A stretch of DNA of 64,000 nt from Bacillus sp. DNRA2 (GCF_012843265.1 NZ_JABAIT010000005.1:124001-188000), one strand, 5' to 3'; shown: positions 17,974 to 28,536, counted from the first letter of the stretch. Program-made: numbers and translations. Notes: a model not told the origin generated them from the sequence alone.

Positions 17974-20900
17974 ACAGTTACAAAATCGAATCCTAATTAT
18001 GGACGGCGCGATGGGAACAATGCTCCAACAGGAAAATTTAACAGCTAACGATTTTGGTGGAGAACAGTTTGAAGGCTGCAACGAAAACTTGAATCTTACT
18101 CGTCCGGATGTAATCGAAAAGATTCACCTTGATTACCTACGAGCTGGTGCTGACATCATCGAAACGAACACTTTTGGTGCAACCAGTATTGTTCTTGATG
18201 AATATCAACTTGGATCAAAAGCATACGAAATTAACAAAATAGCCGCACAAATTGCCCGACGTGCAGTTGATTCCATTACGAACACAGAAAAGCCGAGGTT
18301 CGTTGCCGGTTCAATGGGACCAACAACTAAAACTTTAAGCGTTACAGGTGGAACAACGTTTGATACCCTTGCTGATTCATACGAGGAACAAGCTATCGGT
18401 TTAATTGACGGCGATGTAGACGTTCTTTTACTTGAAACAAGCCAAGATTTACTAAATGTAAAAGCAGGATTTGTTGGAATTGAACGTGCTTTTGCCAAAA
18501 CAGGCAAGAAATTACCACTTATCATTTCCGGTACCATCGAGCCAATGGGTACCACTTTAGCTGGCCAATCGATTGATGCCTTTTATATTTCAGTCCAACA
18601 TATGAATCCTGTTGCTGTCGGACTTAACTGTGCGACTGGACCTGAATTTATGCAAGACCATATTCGTTCATTATCAGGCCTTGCTTCAACTTCTGTCATC
18701 TGTTATCCAAATGCTGGATTGCCAGATGAAGAGGGTCATTATCATGAAACACCTGAAATTTTGGCGAAAAAACTTGCAGGTTTTGCTCAGGAAGGTTGGT
18801 TGAACATCGTTGGCGGCTGTTGCGGAACAACTCCGGCTCATATCAAGGCGATAGCTGAAACAATGAAAGATTATCAACCGCGTCACCCTGAAGAAAATTC
18901 AACCCACATGGTCTCCGGTATTGAACCATTTGTTTATGATGATCCAACCCTTCGACCAATCATGGTCGGTGAGCGAACGAATGTTATCGGCTCTCGTAAA
19001 TTCAAACGGTTAATCAGTGAAGGCAAATTTGAAGAGGCTTCCGAGATAGCCCGTGCTCAAGTAAAAGGTGGCGCCCATGTTATTGACCTATGTCTAGCTG
19101 ACCCGGACCGTGATGAACTACAGGATATGGAAAATTTCATTAAAGAGGTAGTTAAAAAAGTAAAAGTACCTCTCGTCATTGATTCTACTGACGAAAAAGT
19201 CATTGAAAAGGCGCTAACCTATTCACAAGGAAAAACAATCATTAACTCCATCAATCTTGAAGATGGCGAAGAGCGTTTTGCTGCGATCACACCCTTAGTT
19301 CATCGATTTGGCGCAGCTCTAGTTGTCGGTACAATTGATGAAATAGGTATGGGTGTAACAGCAGAACGAAAGCTTGAAATTGCAAAGAGATCATATGATT
19401 TACTTGTTAATAAATATCATATTCAACCACAGGATATCATTTTTGATCCGCTAGTGTTTCCAGTTGGAACTGGAGATGAGCAATACATTGGTTCTGCCTT
19501 GGCGACCGTTAATGGAATAAGAATGATTAAAGAAGCATTTCCAAAAAGCCAAACCATTCTTGGAATAAGTAATATTTCTTTCGGTCTCCCGGCAGTCGGC
19601 AGAGAAATATTAAATTCTGTTTTCCTTTACCACTGTACCCAAGCCGGGTTGGATTATGCGATTGTTAACACTGAAAAATTAGAGCGATTTGCTTCAATAT
19701 CTAAAGATGAAGTCACTCTTGCGGAAAAGCTATTATTTGAAACAACCGAAGAAACTCTCGCTAAATTCACAGATTTTTATCGAGATAAAAAGAAAGAAGC
19801 AAAACAAACTGTACCAAACATGTCCCTAGCAGAAAGATTAGCCTACTATATCGTCGAAGGAACTAAAGAAGGCTTAATCCCGGATTTGGAACAAGCCTTA
19901 ACGAAATACCCTGCCCCACTTGATATCATTAACGGACCACTAATGAATGGGATGAAGGAAGTTGGTCGTCTCTTTAATGATAATCAGTTGATTGTTGCCG
20001 AAGTGTTGCAAAGTGCGGAAGTTATGAAAACAGCCGTTGCCTATTTAGAACCATTTATGGAAACGAGTGATTCAAGTGCAACAAAAGGTAAGATTATCTT
20101 AGCGACGGTAAAAGGTGACGTTCATGATATCGGAAAGAACCTTGTTGACATCATCTTAAGCAATAATGGCTTTAAAGTAATTGATTTAGGAATTAAGGTA
20201 GCTCCAGCTGATCTCGTGGCAGCGATTAAAAAGGAACAACCAGACATTGTTGGATTATCTGGACTATTGGTAAAATCCGCTCAACAAATGGTACTGACTG
20301 CACATGATATGAAACAAGCTGGCATCGATATTCCGATCTTAGTAGGTGGTGCAGCTTTATCACGGAAATTTACTGATACAAAGATTTCCAACGAATACGA
20401 TGGAATTGTCTTATATGCAAAAGATGCCATGAATGGATTAGACCTTGCTAATCAATTACAAAACCCTGAAGATCATGAAAAGCTAATCCAAGAACGTGAA
20501 ACGAAGCGTCAAATGGCTGCGCAACTTGCAAGTAATAGCGTTGTTGCTACAAGCAGTGTGGCAACTGCTGTGAAAGTTGCCCCTACAGTTCGTACAGACG
20601 TACCTGTATTTGTTCCGATGGATACAGAGCGTCACATTGTCAAAAGCTATACGTTGGCCCATGTTGAGCCATATATCAATAAACAAATGTTGATTGGCCA
20701 TCATCTTGGAGTTAAAGGAAATGTTGAAAAGCTTCTTGCTAACGGTGATGAAAAAGCAATAAAAATTAATGATATGATTAACCAGTTGGTGCAAGATGCG
20801 AAAAACAACAATTGGATTCAGCCACAAGCTGTTTATCAATTCTTCCCTGCTCAAAGTGATGGTAATCAAGTTATTATTTATGACCCTAACAATCCAAAAA

Positions 20901-21412
20901 CTGTAATACAAGTATTTGATTTTCCTCGTCAAAATGATGGGGCTCACCTATGTTTAAGTGATTACGTTAAATCTGTAGATAGTGGTTTAACTGATTATAT
21001 TGGTTTCTTCACAGTAACAGCAGGTCCAGCGTATCGTGAAATTGCTGAACAGCTTAAAGAACAAGGTAGATTTTTAGAATCTCATGCCCTTATGGCTCTC
21101 GCCTTAGAAACCGCTGAAGGCCTGGCCGAGCTGATTCACCGTCAAATGCGTGATCGTTGGGGCTTCCCTGATCCTGTCGATTTTACGATGAAGGACCGCT
21201 TTAGTGCAAAATATCAAGGACAACGTTATTCGTTTGGATACCCAGCCTGTCCTGAGCTTGAAGATCAAACGAAGTTGTTTGGGTTAATTAAGCCTGAAGA
21301 CATTGGAGTTCAGCTCACTGAGGGCTATATGATGGAACCAGAAGCCTCAGTCTCAGCCATGGTATTTGCGCATCCTGATGCCCGCTATTTTACCGTGTTA
21401 AGAAATGACTAA
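17951..21412 (+). CDS. metH: Cobalamin-dependent methionine synthase
   Basis: Transfers the methyl group of methyltetrahydrofolate to homocysteine through cobalamin. Its 1153 residues carry all modules. The homocysteine domain (about 1-310) has GLNCATGP and [11 protein letters not shown]. The pterin domain (about 335-600) has [14 protein letters not shown]. Next come the helical cap and a B12 domain with the cobalt-ligand motif GDVHDIGKN near residue 725. The AdoMet reactivation domain (about 940-1150) has [21 protein letters not shown] Ser/Thr/Val/Ala-rich linker near residues 855-880 joins the last two. No B12 riboswitch is seen; control comes from the upstream SAM box. Confidence 0.97.
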   Translation: MSRASFNEQLQNRILIMDGAMGTMLQQENLTANDFGGEQFEGCNENLNLTRPDVIEKIHLDYLRAGADIIETNTFGATSIVLDEYQLGSKAYEINKIAAQIARRAVDSITNTEKPRFVAGSMGPTTKTLSVTGGTTFDTLADSYEEQAIGLIDGDVDVLLLETSQDLLNVKAGFVGIERAFAKTGKKLPLIISGTIEPMGTTLAGQSIDAFYISVQHMNPVAVGLNCATGPEFMQDHIRSLSGLASTSVICYPNAGLPDEEGHYHETPEILAKKLAGFAQEGWLNIVGGCCGTTPAHIKAIAETMKDYQPRHPEENSTHMVSGIEPFVYDDPTLRPIMVGERTNVIGSRKFKRLISEGKFEEASEIARAQVKGGAHVIDLCLADPDRDELQDMENFIKEVVKKVKVPLVIDSTDEKVIEKALTYSQGKTIINSINLEDGEERFAAITPLVHRFGAALVVGTIDEIGMGVTAERKLEIAKRSYDLLVNKYHIQPQDIIFDPLVFPVGTGDEQYIGSALATVNGIRMIKEAFPKSQTILGISNISFGLPAVGREILNSVFLYHCTQAGLDYAIVNTEKLERFASISKDEVTLAEKLLFETTEETLAKFTDFYRDKKKEAKQTVPNMSLAERLAYYIVEGTKEGLIPDLEQALTKYPAPLDIINGPLMNGMKEVGRLFNDNQLIVAEVLQSAEVMKTAVAYLEPFMETSDSSATKGKIILATVKGDVHDIGKNLVDIILSNNGFKVIDLGIKVAPADLVAAIKKEQPDIVGLSGLLVKSAQQMVLTAHDMKQAGIDIPILVGGAALSRKFTDTKISNEYDGIVLYAKDAMNGLDLANQLQNPEDHEKLIQERETKRQMAAQLASNSVVATSSVATAVKVAPTVRTDVPVFVPMDTERHIVKSYTLAHVEPYINKQMLIGHHLGVKGNVEKLLANGDEKAIKINDMINQLVQDAKNNNWIQPQAVYQFFPAQSDGNQVIIYDPNNPKTVIQVFDFPRQNDGAHLCLSDYVKSVDSGLTDYIGFFTVTAGPAYREIAEQLKEQGRFLESHALMALALETAEGLAELIHRQMRDRWGFPDPVDFTMKDRFSAKYQGQRYSFGYPACPELEDQTKLFGLIKPEDIGVQLTEGYMMEPEASVSAMVFAHPDARYFTVLRND

Positions 21413-21521
21413 TTTTTCTTTTGCAAAAACAATTTGCCTTTGCTAGCCGACTGAGTAAACTTGTGCATATTTGCAAACAATACACTTTGACTAACTAGCG
21501 ACTTGCAAAGGAGTGTTAAAT

Positions 21522-21725
21522 ATGAACAAGAAGCAACCACAAGACTCTACCAAACTTGCCGGTAGACTATACGATGTCACCGATTATCAAAAACCAGATT
21601 CGCTATCACAAGGACTTGCAACTACACATGAGCAAGCTAGTGATGCCTACATGGAAGGTGAAATCAAACAAGAAAGCAATCATGATCATGATAAAAACAC
21701 CGTTATTCCCTACAAAGGAAATTAA
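21522..21725 (+). CDS. YozQ-like (DUF4025) small protein
   Basis: A 67-residue hydrophilic protein starting MNKKQPQDST with LAGRLYDVTDY and GLATTHEQASDAYMEG. This resembles the YozQ/DUF4025 family of Bacillaceae, whose function is unknown. The ATG at 21522 follows AAAGGAG; an upstream in-frame GTG is not needed. It is probably disordered. The preceding 100 bases show no clear terminator for metH. Confidence 0.62.
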   Translation: MNKKQPQDSTKLAGRLYDVTDYQKPDSLSQGLATTHEQASDAYMEGEIKQESNHDHDKNTVIPYKGN

Positions 21726-21728
21726 CAA

Positions 21729-21758
21729 TAAAAGACTCGCCTAGGCGAGTCTTTTATT
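21729..21758. terminator. Bidirectional terminator
   Basis: AAAGACTCGCC / GGCGAGTCTTT with a two-base loop, followed by TATT, between convergent genes. Confidence 0.85.
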
Positions 21759-22515
21759 GTTTCGCTTCGTCTTTTGTATATGGTTCCTTTTCATAACCCG
21801 GTAAATCACCGAATGCAGTCATAACCCCCTCGTCATCCAACTCTTGTTCATATTTGTTATGCTGTGCATTAGGGTAAACAGTTACATTATTTCCATACAT
21901 ATCATTGCCAATGAAATTTTCAAACTCCTCCACATATCCGTTAGGTTCTTCAGACTCATTATAAGTATCATTATAATGATCTGTAGGGTAAGCGAAGTCA
22001 GACGGTGTCTCCGAGGTACCCCATTGCGCAACCTCCTGCCATGAATCTTCCGCATCATAGGCCACTGACTCATCTCGCCCATCAAAATCGAATTTACCAA
22101 ACGGAGGCATTAGCACTCCTTCTTCAATTGGACGATTATGAGACGTATAACTATCAGGGCTATGCTGTTTACAATAAGTAGTAGTTGGGAGAGCCTTAAG
22201 TCGTTCGATTGGAATTTCCACACCACAAACTTGGCAAATACCGTATGTTCCTTGATCAATTGCCTGTAGAGCATGGTCAATATCCTGTAAATGAAACTGC
22301 TCATGCTCTAAGAGTGCGATATCTTTTTCTCGTTCGTATAAATCAGTTCCTTCATCGGCTGGATGGTTATCAATGCTCGATAGTTCCCCCATTGATTCAT
22401 GATAATGAGCACGTTCAAGTCCGAAATGATCATTTATCTCAAATTTTTCGATTAAGTCCTTTCTCTCCTCCGTTAATATCTTTTTAAATTTATTTAAATG
22501 TTCAGTTGTTAGCAT
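21754..22515 (-). CDS. yteA: YteA-type TraR/DksA zinc-finger protein
   Basis: A 253-residue protein with an N-terminal coiled-coil region (LNKFKKILTEERKDLIEKFE) and a DksA/TraR-type finger CQVC...YCKQH in which the last Cys is replaced by His. A long acidic C-terminal part (about 150-253) follows. It matches the Bacillus YteA family, linked to sporulation by annotation only. DksA relatives bind the RNA polymerase secondary channel; whether YteA does so is not known to me. ATG at 22515 follows AAAGGAG; the longer frame to 22617 has no ribosome-binding site. Confidence 0.8.
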   Translation of the reverse strand: MLTTEHLNKFKKILTEERKDLIEKFEINDHFGLERAHYHESMGELSSIDNHPADEGTDLYEREKDIALLEHEQFHLQDIDHALQAIDQGTYGICQVCGVEIPIERLKALPTTTYCKQHSPDSYTSHNRPIEEGVLMPPFGKFDFDGRDESVAYDAEDSWQEVAQWGTSETPSDFAYPTDHYNDTYNESEEPNGYVEEFENFIGNDMYGNNVTVYPNAQHNKYEQELDDEGVMTAFGDLPGYEKEPYTKDEAKQ

Positions 22516-22713
22516 GGTTGAACTCCTTTCAAAGCAGTTTTCTTGACAGAAAAAGCAGAAATTAGCGAATTTCATTCGAATCCTTTTGCTTAGTTTTCCA
22601 AAGACTTCTGCTTTCATTCTAAAGAAAGTAAACGTCTTGTACTTGTATAAATATTTAACAAATTCAGGATGATAATGATGAAGTTAAAAATTTTTCATAA
22701 GGAGTGAAGTGAT

Positions 22714-22878
22714 GTGGTCAATGAGGAGTTTGAAAAATTTAATTCCGTTCAAAAAAAGCACCAATCAGCATATGTAAGCAATGAAACGCTAAAAAATAAT
22801 GGAAGTTTGAATAAAGATGACTATAATACCCAATCAAATACGGACAAATCAATCGGTACAACTGGTAGACAATTGTAG
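22714..22878 (+). CDS. Hypothetical 54-residue hydrophilic protein
   Basis: I do not recognise it. The frame starts with GTG at 22714, nine bases after AAGGAG, and runs 54 codons (VVNEEFEKFN to GTTGRQL). It is rich in Asn, Lys, Ser and Thr, with no hydrophobic segment, like many small Bacillus sporulation-related proteins. The stop lies 13 bases before a dispersed repeat. Support is limited to the ribosome-binding site and composition. Confidence 0.45.
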   Translation: MVNEEFEKFNSVQKKHQSAYVSNETLKNNGSLNKDDYNTQSNTDKSIGTTGRQL

Positions 22879-22891
22879 CCTTCTAAATGGC

Positions 22892-23026
22892 AGGTTGATT
22901 TCCATTCCAGGTGCTACGCTTTCCGCGGGGTGGGCGGTGAGCCTCCTCGTCGCTAAAGCTCCTGCGGGGTCTCACCTGTCCCACTACTCCCTCAGGAGTC
23001 TTCGCACCTTCCACTCCAATCAACCT
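22892..23026. repeat. Dispersed palindromic intergenic repeat, copy 1
   Basis: A 135-bp GC-rich element bounded by AGGTTGATT and AATCAACCT. It contains CTTTCCGCGGGG, GAGCCTCCTCGTCGC, CTCCTGCGGGGTCTC and CAGGAGTCTTCG, giving several internal hairpins. It is much richer in GC than its surroundings and shares its core with the repeats at 42919 and 59405, but lacks their outer arms. The following 23027-23218 is AT-rich with nothing I recognise. Confidence 0.85.
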
Positions 23027-23218
23027 TGTACAAATAAAGATAAGGATATGCCACACACTTTTTTTATCTAGCTAGAGGACTTAAATTTTCCCCATTTTGG
23101 AAATTTATTTCTTAGCTCAGAAAATATTGTAAATTCAACTGATATGAGCTACTTTTAATTTGTTCACACGGAAAATGTAGTACCAATGTGCCCAATGATG
23201 CAATTTTTTTCGACAAGC

Positions 23219-23250
23219 AAAAAAACCAGGGAATCCCTGGTTTTATTTTT
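23219..23250 (-). terminator. Terminator of mnmH
   Basis: AACCAGGGA / TCCCTGGTT stem with flanking A and T runs at the 3' end of the minus-strand gene. Confidence 0.8.
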
Positions 23251-24313
23251 GTTGCTGTTGAAGTGTAAATACTTCATCAAGTTTCAATGCAATCTGCTTG
23301 ACTGCTTCATCTTCGTCATCCGAATTTATATGGATGAACTCACCTTCATACTCCAACTGCTTATGCTCATAACGTGGATCGTAATAGTACAGGAGCAACA
23401 ATCGAATAAATTCATGATAATCCTCTTGCTCAAGTGCATCATTCACAGCTGTTTTAATGCTAACATCTTTAATTCTTTTTTGAATTTTTTCAAATTTTTC
23501 TTTGACCATCGGATAGAACCATTCTTGGTCTATAAAAGGTTCAACATATTCATGATAAATTCTTTTCACCCGTGTTTCAACGGACGCTTCGACAATAAAA
23601 TGGATACCACCTTTTTTGGTAATTAATAATTCTTCAGGCTGTGTCACTTTTCCGATTCGCTTACTTTCTGCCTCCACAATAATATACGGTGCACCCTCTA
23701 ATTGTTTAAGCCTTGTAAAAAGCAAAGAATCAAATGTTTTTTGATTATTCCCATCAGTTTCGGATCCCATTGCCCCAAAAATTGAACCTTTATGGGCAGC
23801 TGCTCCCTCCAGGTCCAAAACAGGGTAACCCTTACCGGTTAATTTGGTTAAAATATCCGTTTTCCCTACACCGGTCATTCCATGAAGTACAACAGTTTGT
23901 GTTGGAATCAACTCTGGAATTTGTGCTAAAATATATTCCCGATATGCTCGATAGCCACCAATAATACGATGCACTGGGAAACCGGCAAAATCTAAAAAAG
24001 TAGCCAACGATTGACTGCGCATTCCACCGCGCCAGCAGAACAAAACAGGCTTACCACCAGTTTCAGCCAAATTCTTAACTCTTGTTAGTAATTCAGGTAA
24101 CTTTGGTGATACGATTTCCATCGCCCGCCACTTTGCTTTTTCTGGCCCAGCATGTTTATAAATGGTCCCTACTTCTTTCCGCTCTTCATCGCTAAATAAT
24201 GCGATATTAACGGCATTGGGAATCGTCGATTCATTAAATTCTTCTGGGGAACGCACGTCAATGGGGATAGCCTTTTCCATCGTTAAAAGTTGGTCAATAC
24301 ATATATCAATCAA
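23243..24313 (-). CDS. mnmH: tRNA 2-selenouridine synthase (MnmH/SelU)
   Basis: Modifies 2-thiouridine at the wobble position of certain tRNAs through a geranylated intermediate to selenouridine. The N-terminal rhodanese domain has IDVRSPEEF and the active-site Cys in CWRGGMRSQ. The C-terminal part has a P-loop, GMTGVGKT. TTG at 24313 is the best start: GGGGG lies upstream and the protein then aligns with the family N terminus. An open frame reaches 24349 without a ribosome-binding site. No selenophosphate synthase gene (selD) lies in the window, so selenation itself is unproven. Confidence 0.88.
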   Translation of the reverse strand: MIDICIDQLLTMEKAIPIDVRSPEEFNESTIPNAVNIALFSDEERKEVGTIYKHAGPEKAKWRAMEIVSPKLPELLTRVKNLAETGGKPVLFCWRGGMRSQSLATFLDFAGFPVHRIIGGYRAYREYILAQIPELIPTQTVVLHGMTGVGKTDILTKLTGKGYPVLDLEGAAAHKGSIFGAMGSETDGNNQKTFDSLLFTRLKQLEGAPYIIVEAESKRIGKVTQPEELLITKKGGIHFIVEASVETRVKRIYHEYVEPFIDQEWFYPMVKEKFEKIQKRIKDVSIKTAVNDALEQEDYHEFIRLLLLYYYDPRYEHKQLEYEGEFIHINSDDEDEAVKQIALKLDEVFTLQQQQK

Positions 24314-24542
24314 GGTTAAAACCCCCATATAAAAAATCAATATACCCATTTTATCGCAAATAAAATGGTTTTTATACCAAAAAAAATTACAACTGCAAAA
24401 AAATAAATGACTTTTTTAAAGTATTTGTCCTGTTTTGCGAAAAATTTACAATGAACTATTCATAATTCACATAAATTCCACACAGCTTTTTGTGATAATA
24501 ATTGATATGATAAATACAAGATTCTATTATTTGGGTGAGAAA

Positions 24543-25631
24543 ATGATTATAGCGTTGTTCATTCACGGATGTATTGTCATCGCCCTGTTTTTTTTAATGG
24601 GCACTTTTTTCAGACATATTCATATAGAAAACAAAACTGGCCATAAATTGGTTCTAGGTTTTTTGTTAGGCATTATTGGTTCTCTACTAATTCGTTTCAA
24701 CATTCCGATAGCCCAATATATTATCCTCGACCTCCGGCATGTCCCTATCATTATATCTGCTGTTTTTGGTGGTACTATTCCGACCTTTATTACAGCATTC
24801 ATCATTGCTTTTTCACGAATTATTTTTTTCCCAATTAGTTACTCAACCTACGCTTCCGTTATAACTTTGATTATTATCACAATTTTTTCAGGTGTTGTAA
24901 CAAAGAGGAGGTACACAGAGTTTCAGAAGGTTATAGTGATGATTGCTTTTAGTACGATTGCCAACGGGATTATGTTTTGGTTTGTTTTGCAGCACTTCGG
25001 CTATGGCCACCTTTACTTACAAAAAATCATATTTTTCTATATTCCAATGTCCTTATTAGGAGGCTTCTTAGCCTTTTACTTATTTAATTATATCACGATT
25101 ACAAACCATTCCTATCAGATGCTAAAACAACAAGCAGAAATAGACTATTTAACCGGACTAAGAAACGTTCGGCAATTCCACCATTTGCTTGAACGACTTT
25201 TGGCAAAGGCAAGCGAAACGGAAGCAAAGCTAGGACTGTTGTTCATTGATATTGATCATTTTAAAAAAATCAATGATACATATGGGCACCCAGCTGGTGA
25301 TGAGGTATTAAGAGGTTTTAGCCGGATTCTCATAAACTCAAATCCATTTAATCATACTGTATTTCGAAATGGTGGGGAGGAATTTTCCATCATCGTTCCT
25401 ACTGCCAATGAAGCACAACTTATAAGCTTGGCTGAATCGATTCGGACCAAAATTGAATGCCATATTTTTCATTTACCAAGTGGAGAAAAAATCCATATTA
25501 CAGCTTCAATCGGAATGGTCCTAAATTCGAACATCAATAATATCACTGACCTCATTTATTGCGCTGACCAAGCATTATATCATGCAAAAAATTCTGGGAG
25601 GAATCGAGTAGTCATATTTAAAGAGGAGTAG
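24543..25631 (+). CDS. Membrane diguanylate cyclase (5TM-GGDEF)
   Basis: Makes cyclic di-GMP from GTP. The N-terminal half (about 1-190) has five to six hydrophobic helices of the 5TMR-LYT sensor type, with RFNIPIAQYII and GGTIPTFITAF. The C-terminal GGDEF domain has LTGLRNVRQF, DIDHFKKINDTYGH and the active-site loop GGEEF, so catalysis is expected. The RxxD inhibitory site normally just before GGEEF is absent (NPFN). ATG at 24543 follows GGGTGAG; a longer frame to 24435 lacks a ribosome-binding site. Single gene with its own terminator. Confidence 0.9.
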   Translation: MIIALFIHGCIVIALFFLMGTFFRHIHIENKTGHKLVLGFLLGIIGSLLIRFNIPIAQYIILDLRHVPIIISAVFGGTIPTFITAFIIAFSRIIFFPISYSTYASVITLIIITIFSGVVTKRRYTEFQKVIVMIAFSTIANGIMFWFVLQHFGYGHLYLQKIIFFYIPMSLLGGFLAFYLFNYITITNHSYQMLKQQAEIDYLTGLRNVRQFHHLLERLLAKASETEAKLGLLFIDIDHFKKINDTYGHPAGDEVLRGFSRILINSNPFNHTVFRNGGEEFSIIVPTANEAQLISLAESIRTKIECHIFHLPSGEKIHITASIGMVLNSNINNITDLIYCADQALYHAKNSGRNRVVIFKEE

Positions 25632-25660
25632 GAGGATTCTCCCCTACTCCTCTTTGGTTA
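25620..25660. terminator. Bidirectional terminator
   Basis: AAAGAGGAGTAGG / CCTACTCCTCTTT stem between convergent genes. Confidence 0.8.
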
Positions 25661-25662
25661 TT

Positions 25663-26805
25663 CTAAAAAGAAGCTAAAGCTGTTTTAGCTAACAAACTAA
25701 TCGTTGCATCATCCATAGGAGGATTGTGCAGACCAGCTCTAACATCGCGATAATATCGCTGTAATGGACTTTTTGATGATAAACTCTTTGCTCCAACGAC
25801 CCTCATCGCCAAATCAACTACTTTAATCGCATTGTTTGTAACTGAATACTTCACAGCACCTAATTCTGCCTGCATATTCATTCTAGCTTCGCTGCCGCTT
25901 TCATCCCATTTATTAGCCACACTATATAAGAAATGACGTGATTGAATGAGGAGTAGCTCTATTTCGCCAAGTTTTTGCTGTACATTAGGTAGCTCGCTTA
26001 TGGTCCCTGAAATACTTGAAGGTGAATAATGCTTAGCAAAGGTTATCGCTTCATTACGGGCTGCTTGAGCAATACCTAAATAACATGCAGGAATATGAAG
26101 GAGCCATCCCGCAGCTTGTTTTTTTCCTGGAACAATTCGTTCTACGTAATTATCTTGCGAAAGTTGAACCTTATTTAATACCAAATCATGACTGGCAGTT
26201 CCTTTCATGGCAATACTATTCCAAGTTTCTTCGATTGAAACTCCTTTACTGGTTCTTGGAACTAAAAAGTTTCCCACCCCGCCATCTTCCATTGATGCGC
26301 TCACTAAAAAATAATCAAGTACAGGGGCCATCGTTGTATACGTTTTTCGTCCATTGATTTCCCATTTTCCATTTCTCTCAACAGCTGTTGTGGCGGGTTT
26401 TCCACCTCTTGTTGGGCTTCCTGTTTGCAGCTCTGTAGCAGCACTATTAATTAGTGCCCCTTTTTTAACTTCTTCACATAACTTTGCAAATGTTTGAGAA
26501 GGCCAATTGTTTTTTTCTGACAAATTTTTCATAATGCCAATATGCCAGCCAATTCCAAGTGCAGTTGCCCCATCACCTTCAGCAATTTTCGCTTGAAGCA
26601 TTACCATTTCTAACAACGAAATCTCGTTTCCACCATAAGCTTTTGGAACAGTTAATGCAGAATATCCACTTTGTTTAAGTTCTTCAATATTTGAAAATGG
26701 AAAAAGTCCATCCTCATCTATTTTTGTAGCTCTTTCTTTAAATGAATCCTTTAAATGATTCATAAATTCAATGCGTTCATGATGTGTTTGTAACTGTTGA
26801 AACAT
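25663..26805 (-). CDS. Acyl-CoA dehydrogenase-like flavoprotein (YdbM type)
   Basis: Cytosolic FAD/FMN enzyme of the acyl-CoA dehydrogenase fold, 380 residues. The N-terminal helical domain, a mid beta domain (GRKTYTTMAPVLDYFLVSA) and a C-terminal four-helix domain with VVGAKSLSSKSPLQRYYRDVRAG are visible. The usual C-terminal YEGT with catalytic Glu is not present; the corresponding region reads HNPPMDD. It may therefore be a YdbM-type or DszC-like oxidase rather than a beta-oxidation enzyme. ATG at 26805 follows GAGGGGAG with a long 14-base spacer. Confidence 0.78.
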   Translation of the reverse strand: MFQQLQTHHERIEFMNHLKDSFKERATKIDEDGLFPFSNIEELKQSGYSALTVPKAYGGNEISLLEMVMLQAKIAEGDGATALGIGWHIGIMKNLSEKNNWPSQTFAKLCEEVKKGALINSAATELQTGSPTRGGKPATTAVERNGKWEINGRKTYTTMAPVLDYFLVSASMEDGGVGNFLVPRTSKGVSIEETWNSIAMKGTASHDLVLNKVQLSQDNYVERIVPGKKQAAGWLLHIPACYLGIAQAARNEAITFAKHYSPSSISGTISELPNVQQKLGEIELLLIQSRHFLYSVANKWDESGSEARMNMQAELGAVKYSVTNNAIKVVDLAMRVVGAKSLSSKSPLQRYYRDVRAGLHNPPMDDATISLLAKTALASF

Positions 26806-26878
26806 CAAAGTTAACGTCTCCCCTCTTCTACCATCATTCGTTTATCACCATTATAACATTTGCCGTATTTAGACTTTT

Positions 26879-26914
26879 AAAAAAACAACCATCAATTAGA
26901 TTGATGGCTGTTTA
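26879..26914 (-). terminator. Terminator of the 26912 gene
   Basis: ACAGCCATCAAT / ATTGATGGTTGT stem followed by a T run on the minus strand. Confidence 0.8.
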
Positions 26915-27487
26915 AAGTATCTTGAATCCGGTTAGTTTTGTTAAACTTTTACATAATTTTTTCCATTCCTCTGGGAAACATTGCAACCCTTCACTTTCAT
27001 AAATCCTGCCTTGAGTCACCAATTTTACGGACCAATAAATTCCATCTAATACTAAACCTTCATCTTGATAATCTGCATCCCATTCCCATGGCTTTATACG
27101 ATATAGCTCCTTTTTAAAAGTATCAACATCCCCAATCATCTGTGAATGGGATCTTCGTACACTCACATTGGGATTTTGATCCATGTGCCATTCAAAAAAG
27201 GCAAAACGATTTTTCAGGAAATCAACTTTTATCGTCAGAGCCGGCTCAGATGCACCTCCAATATGGACGTTTAAATACTGAATATCCTTATCTGGATCGA
27301 TAAAGACTACATCATTTTGTACTTTAAATAATTCTTTTTTCCTATTGATAGCTGATTTCACTTGTGAAGGCTGAACGAATTTTTCCTCCAAATGGATTGT
27401 TTGCTGATTCATTTCCTGGCAGATGGAAGGAATCGACGTTGGACCATTTTTTTGTAAAATGTCCAGGATCATTTCATAAATATACAT
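26912..27487 (-). CDS. Hypothetical protein with N-terminal winged-helix-like region
   Basis: I do not recognise this 191-residue protein. Residues about 1-60 look like a HARE-type winged helix (IYEMILDILQKNGPTSIPSI then QVKSAINRKKELFKV). The rest is an alpha/beta domain with many Trp and charged residues (KPWEWDADYQDEGLVLDG). It has no membrane segment. ATG at 27487 follows GGGGGGAT by 11 bases; ATG 27496 is closer to that site and also possible. Monocistronic, upstream end of a 215-base gap before trpA's terminator. Confidence 0.6.
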   Translation of the reverse strand: MYIYEMILDILQKNGPTSIPSICQEMNQQTIHLEEKFVQPSQVKSAINRKKELFKVQNDVVFIDPDKDIQYLNVHIGGASEPALTIKVDFLKNRFAFFEWHMDQNPNVSVRRSHSQMIGDVDTFKKELYRIKPWEWDADYQDEGLVLDGIYWSVKLVTQGRIYESEGLQCFPEEWKKLCKSLTKLTGFKIL

Positions 27488-27717
27488 AATGACCATATCC
27501 CCCCACTTATTAATTTCACAACTTCTCTTCATTGTTGATAGTTTTTTTCGTAATTATTGATGTTCTTTATAGTCATTATAACGCTTTACTAGACATCCTT
27601 CTGTAACAAAATGCACGAGTTAACCGCTTATTTTTTCCATTTCGTCTCCTTTTGACGTTTTTCAAAAAAATTGTCGGTTCATGCGCTTTCCCAAGAAATA
27701 TTTTTATTGATCTATAC

Positions 27718-27745
27718 AAAAAAGGAACTCATTTGAGTCCCTTTT
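27718..27745 (-). terminator. Terminator of the trp operon
   Basis: GGGACTCA / TGAGTTCC stem followed by TTTTTT, directly after trpA on the minus strand. Confidence 0.85.
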
Positions 27746-27747
27746 GT

Positions 27748-28536
27748 TTATTTCGTAGTGACCGTTTTTGACGATTGAATTAAGGTCTCGATGCCCTGAT
27801 GATCATTTTTGGCAAACAAATCAACGATTTTACTACCGACGATAACTCCGTCGCAATATTGGCTTACTTCCTTTACGTGCTCCGGTGATGAAATTCCAAA
27901 GCCGGCCAATACTGGGATTGAACTGAGTTGTTTTACTTGTTGCAGGAAGTGTCCCAGTTTCTCATCAAAACCACTGCGTGCTCCAGTAATGCCTGTAACC
28001 GTAACAGCATATAAAAATCCTCTTCCTCTTTCAGAAATTGCTGTTAATCTTTCAAGTGAACTTGTTAGGGTAACTAATCTTATTAAATCAATGTCAACCC
28101 GTTCCAGTAATGGATCAATTATTTCCTCTTCTTCAATCGGTAAATCCGGGATAATACAACCATCAATACCAGCTTCATTCGCAAGATTTACAAATTCATC
28201 TACCCCGAGTGCAATAATTGGGTTCATGTAGGTCATAATTATTAATGGAATTTGAACTTTCGGTCTAATCTGACCAACAGCATTTAATATGTCCCTAAGA
28301 GATGTTCCACGCTCCAATGCGCGAATCCCTGCTTGTTGAATCGTTGGACCATCAGCAACTGGATCTGAAAATGGAATGCCAATTTCTATTGCAGTCGCAC
28401 CACATTTCTCAAGAAATACAATCCGTTCTCCTAGCACTTCAAGTCCCCCGTCACCAGCCATAATATATGGTACGAAAGCTTTTTCTTTTTTTTCCTTTAA
28501 ACTCATAAACGCTTGTCGAATTCGACTCATTGTCAT
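27748..28536 (-). CDS. trpA: Tryptophan synthase alpha subunit
   Basis: TIM-barrel enzyme that releases indole from indole-3-glycerol phosphate and channels it to TrpB. The catalytic Glu and Asp are in [19 protein letters not shown] and [13 protein letters not shown]. The phosphate loop is in [11 protein letters not shown]. Length is 262. The start ATG overlaps the trpB stop by four bases (ATGA); a second in-frame ATG two codons later is at better spacing from GGGGGAG. Last gene of the operon. Confidence 0.96.
   Translation of the reverse strand: MTMSRIRQAFMSLKEKKEKAFVPYIMAGDGGLEVLGERIVFLEKCGATAIEIGIPFSDPVADGPTIQQAGIRALERGTSLRDILNAVGQIRPKVQIPLIIMTYMNPIIALGVDEFVNLANEAGIDGCIIPDLPIEEEEIIDPLLERVDIDLIRLVTLTSSLERLTAISERGRGFLYAVTVTGITGARSGFDEKLGHFLQQVKQLSSIPVLAGFGISSPEHVKEVSQYCDGVIVGSKIVDLFAKNDHQGIETLIQSSKTVTTK

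Noticed and set aside
20483-20947. A 154-codon minus-strand frame inside metH
   Set aside because: Antisense shadow of the MetH linker and activation domain; no ribosome-binding site.
22817-23071. Open frame through repeat copy 1
   Set aside because: Its sequence is just the palindromic repeat read in one frame; no ribosome-binding site, and copies 2 and 3 give unrelated frames.
23186-23626. A 146-codon plus-strand frame antisense to mnmH
   Set aside because: Phe/Ile-rich shadow typical of the complement of an AT-rich gene.
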